From contig NZ_JAUQSY010000009.1 of the NCBI RefSeq assembly GCF_030580865.1, positions 124,001 through 188,000 on the forward strand: 64,000 nucleotides of DNA, read 5' to 3'. Position numbers and translations under genes: made by a program. Of the stretch, positions 32,020 through 38,742 are shown one piece after another. Under the pieces are notes generated by a model. That model saw nothing but the letters and a program-made list of their open reading frames with translations, was not told the DNA's origin and did no database searches. This stretch comes from Hymenobacter aranciens (lineage in GTDB: Bacteria > Bacteroidota > Bacteroidia > Cytophagales > Hymenobacteraceae). Every line of letters begins with the position of its first letter. The stretch's first letter is position 1.

Positions 32020-32044
32020 CCGCCTCCCCCTGCCCCCTTGCCAG

Positions 32045-32085
32045 CAAGCCCGTCCAGCCCTTTGTGGTTGGGCGGGCTTGTTGCT
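32045..32085 (+). terminator. Terminator after the second FG-GAP gene
   Basis: CAAGCCCGTCCA pairs with TGGGCGGGCTTG, with one mismatch, followed by TTGCTTTTG. Homologous to 29824-29866. Confidence 0.65.
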
Positions 32086-32131
32086 TTTGTCGTTGCTTTG
32101 CGGTCCCTGTTTCTCCCATCTATCTGCCTCT

Positions 32132-33529
32132 ATGGAAGTCACCCGCCAACTGCTCACCGACCGCGCCGGCAAAACCGGCCTCTGCCGCATCCAGCTCACC
32201 TTCTGCTGGGACGGGCAGCGCCTGCGCCTGAGCAGCGGCCAGAAGTGCCTGCCCAGGGACTGGGACGCCAAGCGCGAGCTGCTCAAGGCCAGGCCCGGCA
32301 CCTACTCCGACACCATCAACCCGGTGCTCGAGCACTACGCCGATGCCGCCACCGCCGCCTACCACGCCTCGGTGGTGGCCGGCGAGCCACTCGGTAAGGA
32401 GGCCATGGAGGCCGAAATCCGCCGGCGCTTCCTGGAGCTGAGCCGCGCAGAGGCCGGCCTCCCTCCTATTCCGGCGCCCCCACCGCCCCCGCCGCCCACC
32501 TTCAGCGAGTACTACGACCGCTGGCTGGGCGAGCAGAGCCGCTCGGTGAATTTGCGCACCGGCCAGCGCCTGAGCAAGACCTACCTCGACAGCCTGGCCA
32601 ACACCCGGGCCGTGCTGCAGGGCTTCGCTGCCCACACCGGCCACGAGCTGACGCTGGCCGGCATGGACGCGCGCTTCTACCAGGCCTTCCAGGAGTATTT
32701 CTTCCAGGTGCGGGGCCAGGGCCTCAACACCTTCGGCAAGCACATGCGGGCGCTGAAGACCTTCCTGGGCTGGTGCGAGAGCAACGACATTGCCGTCAAC
32801 AGCAAGTTTCACAAGTTCCAGGCCCCCGACGAGCCCACCGGCACCGACGCCCTCACCCAGGCCGAGCTGCTGGCCATCGCCGGGCTCGACGTCTACACCG
32901 ACGCCGGCCGCGCCCTGGTGCGCCGACACTTCGAAGCCATCGACGAGGCCGCCGCCGAGCAGCCCCGGCGCCGGGGCCAGCGCCGCAGCCAGGTTGATGA
33001 GTACCGCATCCTGGAGCGCCTGCGCGCGCTCGAGCGGGCCCGCGACAAGTTTCTGCAGTGCGCCTACCTGGCCCTGCGCATCTCCGACGCCAACCGGATG
33101 GCCCCGCGCCACATCGACCGGGCCCACCACCTCGTGCGCCTCAAGGCTGGCAAAACCCAGCTGCCCTGCGTGATTCCCTTTATCGACGACGACGTGTTCC
33201 GGCCGGTGGCGCTCATCGAGAAGTACCGGGCGCTGCAGCTGCCCACCTGCCTGCCCGTGGGCCTGCATCTGGAGGAGTACCTGCCCATGGTGGCCGAGCT
33301 CGTGGGCCTCACGCGCATTGCGCTCACGAGCAAGGTGGGCCGCAAAACCTTCGTCACCCTCAAGCTCGCCCAGGGCGTGCCCCGCACCACCGTCATGCAG
33401 GCCACCGGCCACAAAACCGAAAAGAGCTTCAACCGCTACGCTGGCATCGACGAGGCCGAGCTGGTGGAGAACTACCGCAAGACGGCGCGCAAGGTGAAGG
33501 GCGAGTCGCCGGGCGCCGCGGCGGCGTAA
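32132..33529 (+). CDS. Tyrosine recombinase/integrase
   Basis: 465 aa from the ATG at 32132. N-terminal Arm-type domain (EVTRQLLTDRAGKTGLCRIQ), a proline-rich linker (PAPPPPPPP, about residues 117-125), a SAM-like core-binding domain and a catalytic domain. Catalytic motifs: ALRISDANRM with the first Arg, HLVRLKAGKTQ with the Lys, SKVGRKTF in place of the usual HxxR, GHKTEKSFNRYAGI with His and the nucleophile Tyr. The HxxR histidine is Lys here. It would integrate and excise the prophage; it points outwards from the cargo region. No att site could be placed. Confidence 0.88.
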   Translation: MEVTRQLLTDRAGKTGLCRIQLTFCWDGQRLRLSSGQKCLPRDWDAKRELLKARPGTYSDTINPVLEHYADAATAAYHASVVAGEPLGKEAMEAEIRRRFLELSRAEAGLPPIPAPPPPPPPTFSEYYDRWLGEQSRSVNLRTGQRLSKTYLDSLANTRAVLQGFAAHTGHELTLAGMDARFYQAFQEYFFQVRGQGLNTFGKHMRALKTFLGWCESNDIAVNSKFHKFQAPDEPTGTDALTQAELLAIAGLDVYTDAGRALVRRHFEAIDEAAAEQPRRRGQRRSQVDEYRILERLRALERARDKFLQCAYLALRISDANRMAPRHIDRAHHLVRLKAGKTQLPCVIPFIDDDVFRPVALIEKYRALQLPTCLPVGLHLEEYLPMVAELVGLTRIALTSKVGRKTFVTLKLAQGVPRTTVMQATGHKTEKSFNRYAGIDEAELVENYRKTARKVKGESPGAAAA

Positions 33530-33579
33530 GCCTACTCCCTTGTGTACCGTATATTTGAAGCTACTCTCGCCGACGACGA

Positions 33580-33972
33580 ATGCGCCTACTGCCTGTCCTC
33601 TTACTCTTGCTGCTGGCTTCAGCCAGCGCGTTGGGAGCCCAGCCCCCGCTCTGGCCCTTTCAACGCACGGAAACTGCGCGGGCCTTTTCGGGCGTTTTCA
33701 TCGTCACGCACCAGTACCGCAGCTTTGGCCGGACGAGCCGCTTCGTAGGCGTCAGAGGCTGCAATCTGGTCAGTCGCAAGAGTTGGGGCCTGCGCACCAA
33801 GACAGCTTACACCGTACACGGTGCCAACGGCCGCCGCCTGTCGCCGCGCCACTACACCCGGGCCGTTGCCACGGCCGACGAGCGGGTGGTGGTGACGCAC
33901 CGCGCCCATCGCACCGTGGTCATGGAATACCTCGACGCGGCCGGTCGGCTGACCCCATACACCCAGAACTAA
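33580..33972 (+). CDS. Small exported protein, unknown
   Basis: 130 aa with a clear signal peptide (RLLPVLLLLLLASASALGAQ). The mature part is basic with many arginines and beta-type segments (GVFIVTHQYRSFGRTSRFVG). It starts 50 bases after the integrase gene, so it is either the first chromosomal gene or the last gene of the element. No family recognised. Confidence 0.6.
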   Translation: MRLLPVLLLLLLASASALGAQPPLWPFQRTETARAFSGVFIVTHQYRSFGRTSRFVGVRGCNLVSRKSWGLRTKTAYTVHGANGRRLSPRHYTRAVATADERVVVTHRAHRTVVMEYLDAAGRLTPYTQN

Positions 33973-34583
33973 ACGGCCCAAGAGGTGGCAAAAAAGGGTG
34001 GCAGCAGCGCACCCGGTCTGGCGCAGGCTGACGCGGCGCGGCGCGTAAAAGTGCCGTTTTCGAGTAGTTGGCGGGGCCAGTCCGCGCCAGGGTGGGCCAA
34101 GCTAGCCCCTCAAAACTCCCGTCCAGACCGCGAACTGTTTGCAAAAAGGCCATTTCCAGTACGGAAATGGCCTTTTTTATTGTCCAAACAAAGAAGGATG
34201 GCAGACCGCCACCCGAAATTAAGCTTACGGGGCGAGGTATTTATGCACGGTGCCGACCGCCCCCCAGTAGCATCAGTGATTTTCGTAGGCTCAGCCCTTA
34301 CCCTTTCAACTGGCGCTTCAGCCACGAAGGCCTCGTTAGTAGGCCACCAGCTGGGCTGGCACTCCTCACCTGAATCCTCAACCTAAGCTCGCTTACGGAC
34401 ATAACCCAAAGTCTGTAAACAGCCACCTCATCCAGTTGAGTGCAGCGAACGGATGGTTCCATTTTCTCTCAGGTACTGAATTGACATGATGCTTGGTTGA
34501 TGTAGTGCCTGGGAAAGGATGAAGGGTTCGTTTTACCTAACTCCAAGTCAACAGATGAGATGTGAATTTCGTAACTTCGCTTC
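33973..34583. other. Gene-poor gap with one terminator
   Basis: 611 bases without a convincing gene. It holds the terminator at 34143-34178 and, near 34560, a promoter-like CGTAACTTCGC just before the AraC gene. Short frames in this gap lack protein character. Confidence 0.6.
34143..34178. terminator. Bidirectional terminator
   Basis: AAAAAGGCCATTTCC-agtac-GGAAATGGCCTTTTTT, a 15-bp stem with A and T tracts on both sides. Confidence 0.85.
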
Positions 34584-35480
34584 ATGCCAACTCAAACGGC
34601 CATTGCCGACTATTACCAGCGCTACGGCCACGGCGTGCCCACCACCAGCCAGGTGACGGCCTACCGCCTCGAAGACGTAGCTGCGGCCGACTCATACCCG
34701 CACGTGCGGCGCGATTTCTACAAAATCAAGCTCCTGTGCGGTGCTGATGGCATTCTCTCGTACGCTGACCAGCGTGTGGGCATAAAAGGCTGCGCCCTTA
34801 TTTTCGTCAATCCACTTATTCCCTACGCCTGGGAGCGCACGGCGGGGCGCGAAACTGGTTTTGCCTGCTTGTTCACGGAGGAGTTTGGCACACCGCAGCT
34901 GCGCACGGCCAGCGTGGCGCAGTCGCCGCTGTTTCGGGTGGGCGGTACGCCGGTGCTGTTTCCGACGCCGGCGGCCGTGGCGCGCATCAAGCATTTGTTC
35001 GAACAGCTGTTAGCAGAGCTACCTTCGCCTTACCCGCACAAATATGAGGTGCTGCGCAGCTACGTACAGCTGCTGTTGCACGAGTCGCTACGGCTGCTGC
35101 CGACTGCGCCTACGCCGGCCGATGCGGGGGCGCGGCTGCAGGCGCGGTTTCTGGATTTGCTGGCGCGGCAGTTTCCGCTAGCCTCGCCCTATCAGCCACT
35201 GGCACTTCGTACGGCTAATGAGTTTGCCCGGCAGCTGGCCGTACATCCCAACCATTTAAACAAGGTGCTAAAGGCTCTCACGGGCCACAGCACCACCGCG
35301 CACATCGCCGGGCGGCTGGCCGAGGAAGCCCAGGCCCTGCTGCAGCACAGCAATTGGAGCGTGGCCGAAATTGCCCACGGCCTGGGGTTTGGCCACGCGT
35401 CGAATTTCAACGCATTTTTCAAAAAACAGACTGGTCAAACGCCCAACGGCTACCGCCGACAGGCGGCGTCGCTTTCATAG
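34584..35480 (+). CDS. AraC-family transcription regulator
   Basis: 298 aa. The N-terminal 170 residues form a cupin-like sensor part (VRRDFYKIKLLCGADGILSY). The C-terminal 100 residues are an AraC domain with two helix-turn-helices: FARQLAVHPNHLNKVLKALT and, at the end, SVAEIAHGLGFGHASNFNAF, then FKKQTGQTPNGYRR, the AraC signature. It lies 79 bases upstream of an SDR gene in the same direction and probably controls it or the convergent second SDR gene. Confidence 0.9.
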   Translation: MPTQTAIADYYQRYGHGVPTTSQVTAYRLEDVAAADSYPHVRRDFYKIKLLCGADGILSYADQRVGIKGCALIFVNPLIPYAWERTAGRETGFACLFTEEFGTPQLRTASVAQSPLFRVGGTPVLFPTPAAVARIKHLFEQLLAELPSPYPHKYEVLRSYVQLLLHESLRLLPTAPTPADAGARLQARFLDLLARQFPLASPYQPLALRTANEFARQLAVHPNHLNKVLKALTGHSTTAHIAGRLAEEAQALLQHSNWSVAEIAHGLGFGHASNFNAFFKKQTGQTPNGYRRQAASLS

Positions 35481-35559
35481 CTTTTGGATTGATTAGCATA
35501 CGTTCGTTGGCGAGGCCGGGCCGGAACTTTGCATCGTTCAACCAATCCCAGAAACGACT

Positions 35560-36300
35560 ATGGAAAGCGGCATCACCAATAAAGTCATCATCGTTACCGG
35601 CGCCAGCAGCGGCATCGGCGAGGCCACCGCGCTGCTACTGGCCGAGCGCGGCGCCAAACTGGTACTGGGTGCCCGCCGGGCTGAGCCGTTGTCGGCCCTG
35701 ACCGCTCGCATCGCGGCGGCTGGCGGCGAGGCCGTGTACGCGGCCACCGATGTAACCCGGCACGCCGATATGGCCGCACTGGTGCAACTGGCGCAGGAGC
35801 GCTTCGGCCGGCTCGATGTGCTGGTCAGCAACGCGGGCATCGCGCCCATCTCGCCGCTGGATGAGTTGCGGGTGGACGACTGGGAGACCATGATTGACGT
35901 GAACATCAGAGGCTTGCTCTACGGAATTGCCGCCGCACTGCCCGTGTTCCGGCAGCAGCAGAGTGGCCATTTCGTCAACGTGTTATCGACGGCAGGCCTG
36001 AGTATCGTGCCCACAATGGCCGTGTACGCCGGCACCAAAAACGCCGCCCGCACCATCACCGAAGGGCTGCGGCAGGAGGCCGGCCCGCACCTGCGCGTGA
36101 CCGGCATCTCGCCTGGCTTCGTGCAAACGAACCTGCCCGACTCCATGAGCAGCCCCGGAGTGCAGGCTCAGATTAAGGAGCGAATGGGTGACATTGCCAT
36201 TCCGCCGGCGGCCATTGCCCGCGCTATTGCCTTTGCCATTGAGCAGCCAGCCGAGGTCGATGTCAACGAAATTGTGGTGCGGCCTACGGCGCAGGCCTAA
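35560..36300 (+). CDS. Short-chain dehydrogenase/reductase
   Basis: 246 aa. Rossmann nucleotide-binding motif TGASSGIGEA (residues 14-23), NNAG-type motif in the form SNAGIAP (about 90-96), catalytic Ser in NVLSTAG and YAGTKNA with Tyr and Lys of the Yx3K site. Classical SDR, NAD(P)H-dependent; substrate unknown. An ACTTTGCATCG sequence about 30 bases upstream resembles a Bacteroidota -7 box. Follows the AraC regulator. Confidence 0.9.
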   Translation: MESGITNKVIIVTGASSGIGEATALLLAERGAKLVLGARRAEPLSALTARIAAAGGEAVYAATDVTRHADMAALVQLAQERFGRLDVLVSNAGIAPISPLDELRVDDWETMIDVNIRGLLYGIAAALPVFRQQQSGHFVNVLSTAGLSIVPTMAVYAGTKNAARTITEGLRQEAGPHLRVTGISPGFVQTNLPDSMSSPGVQAQIKERMGDIAIPPAAIARAIAFAIEQPAEVDVNEIVVRPTAQA

Positions 36301-36313
36301 GCAGGAAGCCATA

Positions 36314-36360
36314 CCGGGCGAGGAATGGGAACTGCGTCGAGAGGCGCATTCCTCGCCCGG
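36314..36360. terminator. Hairpin between convergent SDR genes
   Basis: CCGGGCGAGGAATG / CATTCCTCGCCCGG, perfect 14-bp arms around 19 bases, between stops at 36300 and 36365. It lacks a strong T tract. Confidence 0.6.
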
Positions 36361-36364
36361 CAGC

Positions 36365-37114
36365 TTACCAGGGCATTGGCCCGTCGGGCCCCACGAAGGT
36401 GACCGTCGGGCCGGTTTCATCCAGCGCCATCCACACCGGGGCGCGCGAGCCTTCTTCAAGGGTATCAGTGCCTTCGAAGTTGTTGAGCGCGGTGGCCGTG
36501 AAGCCGGGACTTACCGCGTTGACCTTGATACCAGCCGACTCCAGCTCCAGGGCGAAGGCTACCGTCACGGCGTTGAGTGCCGTTTTCGAGGCCGAGTACA
36601 CCACATCGAATCCGCTGCGGAAAGGGAAAGTTGGGTCCGAAACCAGCGTGAGTGAGCCCAAACCGCTCGATACGTTGACGATGCGCGCGGCAGGCGCTTC
36701 CCGTAGCAGCGGCAGCAGGGCCTGCGTCACGGCAATCACGCCGAACACGTTTGTTTCGTACACGGCCCGCACTTCGTCGAGCGAGGCGACACTGGGGCGC
36801 GTCGACTGCATTATCTCGGCGAGCGAGCGGCCGGGGGCCCCGGCGTGGGAGATGGCCGCGTTATTTACGAGCAAATCCAGGCGACCGAACTCGCTGCGAA
36901 TGCGCGCGGCGGCGGCAATAATGGACCCGGGAACCGTGACGTCGAGCTGCAGAGCGCGGGCTTCGGAGCCGATGCTGGCGGCGGCGGCTTCGCCCTTCGT
37001 CAGGTCGCGGGCGCCGACCAGCACGGTGTAGCCATTCGCGACTAGTTCCTTGGCCAATTGTAGGCCGATACCTTGATTGGCGCCCGTCACCAAGGCAATA
37101 CGTTTAGAGTGCAT
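36365..37114 (-). CDS. Short-chain dehydrogenase/reductase
   Basis: 249 aa from the ATG at 37114. NAD(P) motif TGANQGIGLQ (residues 9-18), LLVNNAAISHAG, Ser in NVSSGLGSL and YSASKTALN with the Yx3K site. C-terminal VNAVSPGFTATALNN is typical of SDRs that act on small carbonyl compounds. Convergent with the SDR at 35560. Upstream codons to 37177 do not look coding. Confidence 0.9.
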   Translation of the reverse strand: MHSKRIALVTGANQGIGLQLAKELVANGYTVLVGARDLTKGEAAAASIGSEARALQLDVTVPGSIIAAAARIRSEFGRLDLLVNNAAISHAGAPGRSLAEIMQSTRPSVASLDEVRAVYETNVFGVIAVTQALLPLLREAPAARIVNVSSGLGSLTLVSDPTFPFRSGFDVVYSASKTALNAVTVAFALELESAGIKVNAVSPGFTATALNNFEGTDTLEEGSRAPVWMALDETGPTVTFVGPDGPMPW

Positions 37115-37266
37115 GCGTTTTTCTTGCTTTGGCGGCTTGGTTAGCGCCGCCGGGTGAGGCTGAAAGTAGCAACACAAAGGTCCCGCTGCCAGCCGGGCGC
37201 TTTTTTGCCAAATGACAAAAACAAACTACCGCACCGCCTTGCGTATCCGGCTTAGGGAGGACTGCG

Positions 37267-37815
37267 TCAGGCCCAGGTAAGAGACGCCAGGTAGGCCAGC
37301 GGCACCCGGTTGGCCAGGCACGGAAACGACCTCAGAAACGAGGTGTAGCGGGTAGTGCCGTTCTGCCCCAGCATCGGGATGATGCGGCGCATTTTCTGGC
37401 TCAGCGCCTGCTCAATGGCTTTGTGGGTAATAGCATCCCAGCCGGGAATGGTCTGCGACAGGACTTGCAAATCCGCGGCGGTAATCACCAGCACCTGGCA
37501 ATCGGTAATGGCCTGCACGTAATGCGCCACGATGCTGTCCGGGGCCGACTGTGGCGGGTGCTCCAGCCCGGTCAGACAGATGAGCATGTTCTGCTCTTCC
37601 ACAAAATAATGGGTCACCTCCTCGCCCGTGGCGGTCAGGTAGCACACCCGGAAAACCCCTTCCACGACGAACCCTACGCGCTGCACCGCCGCCCTGGACC
37701 GCTGAAAATAGTCGCCTTTGCGCAGGTGCAAGCGGGTAGTTTTCTGCGCCACCAGGCCGCGATGGACGGAAGTTAGTTCGCCAAATTGGGCGAGGTAAGC
37801 TAAAAAGTCTTCCAT
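37267..37815 (-). CDS. Crp/Fnr-family regulator with C-terminal frameshift
   Basis: 182 aa from the ATG at 37815. The cyclic nucleotide-binding-like domain is intact (LHLRKGDYFQRSRAAVQRVG, then VVEGVFRVCYLTATGEEVTH). The frame ends early at PLAYLASLTWA. If two bases (CT at about 37281-37284) were absent, it would continue ASYLGLTQSSLSRIRKAVR and stop at 37226, the normal end of these proteins with the recognition helix. The DNA-binding helix is thus lost or the base pair repeat is a recent slip. Neighbours: SDR gene and a hairpin at 38025. Confidence 0.8.
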   Translation of the reverse strand: MEDFLAYLAQFGELTSVHRGLVAQKTTRLHLRKGDYFQRSRAAVQRVGFVVEGVFRVCYLTATGEEVTHYFVEEQNMLICLTGLEHPPQSAPDSIVAHYVQAITDCQVLVITAADLQVLSQTIPGWDAITHKAIEQALSQKMRRIIPMLGQNGTTRYTSFLRSFPCLANRVPLAYLASLTWA

Positions 37816-38285
37816 TGCAGAAACGTACTCGGAAAGCCAGCCGCCGAAAGCCCCGGCGCAGCAGGTGCGGCGTAGCAAACCACCCGCTGCCGCCTCAGGT
37901 TTAGCGCTGGTGTGTACGAACGTGAAATCTCTAGATTTGCCGGAACGCCGCATCCGCGTGCCCGTATTCCGCCCCGGCACCACCGACACCCCGGTGCCGC
38001 CCGCGCAAGCCGCGCAACAAACGGGTAAAACAGCCATTTTCGCAATGGAAATGGCTGTTTTACCCATATTATTGATTTCCAATAGGGCCCGGAGTCAGCG
38101 CCACGACGAAGGCACTGTTATTCCGCAGTCAGGTGCGGCGCTGTTAGTTGCTGCGCCGATTTTCTGGCTTGCTTGCGCCGCACTGCTTTCGCAGGCTTAG
38201 CCCAGCGACGGTTATCCGAATAGAAGTGCACTGGGGGCGCTACCGTAGTCAGCCAGCCGAGAGCCCTGTTTAATTATCAATTCAT
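37816..38285. other. Gene-free gap with a hairpin
   Basis: 470 bases. GGGTAAAACAGCCAT / ATGGCTGTTTTACCC (38025-38066) form a long hairpin of terminator type. No convincing gene is seen otherwise. Confidence 0.6.
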
Positions 38286-38672
38286 TCATAAAGCACGTAT
38301 CATAGCCGCAGCTATGCCTGGAATACGTGCCGAAGTTTCGGTGGCCAGACCGCTGACTCTCCCAGATTTTCTGTTGATTACGTTTGATATTCTCCCAGGC
38401 CTGACTTTCATCGGCTTGGTTAATGTCTCGCCCAGCGTACTCACCTCAAAAAAGGTCCTGGGGTCTTTCAACTGCAGAAAATCAAACGTCTTCGCAAACG
38501 TCGCAATAGCAAGTTGCCGCAGCTCAAGCTTTTCTTCGAGGCTCAGCTTCGTGGTTTCCACGATGGAGCGAAATAGTCCCAGCGTATTAAAATCAGTGAA
38601 CCTCTTGCGGTTCTCAATGAGCTGCAGATACTCGTGGTAGGTGAGGGTATTAAATTGCTTGCCAATTTTCAT
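38286..38672 (-). CDS. Hypothetical protein divergent from Pnkp
   Basis: 128 aa from the ATG at 38672. Helical, charged N-terminal two thirds (LTYHEYLQLIENRKRFTDFN, SLEEKLELRQLAIATFAKTF), then a short basic end (RISNVINRKSGRVSG). No signal peptide. It is divergent from the Pnkp gene with 70 bases between the starts. No family recognised. Confidence 0.65.
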   Translation of the reverse strand: MKIGKQFNTLTYHEYLQLIENRKRFTDFNTLGLFRSIVETTKLSLEEKLELRQLAIATFAKTFDFLQLKDPRTFFEVSTLGETLTKPMKVRPGRISNVINRKSGRVSGLATETSARIPGIAAAMIRAL

Positions 38673-38702
38673 GCTGCTGCTGCGATACTGCGTGCTTGTG
38701 CC

Positions 38703-38710
38703 TAATCTTG
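38703..38710 (+). promoter_or_regulatory. Promoter -7 box for the RNA-repair genes
   Basis: TAATCTTG, one mismatch to TAnnTTTG, 33 bases before the Pnkp start. Confidence 0.45.
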
Positions 38711-38742
38711 TAGTCGGCAACGTTACCCCGTGCCGTATTCCA

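Noticed and set aside
33985..34386. A 133-codon plus-strand frame after the exported protein
   Set aside because: It crosses a strong terminator hairpin and has no protein character or start signal.
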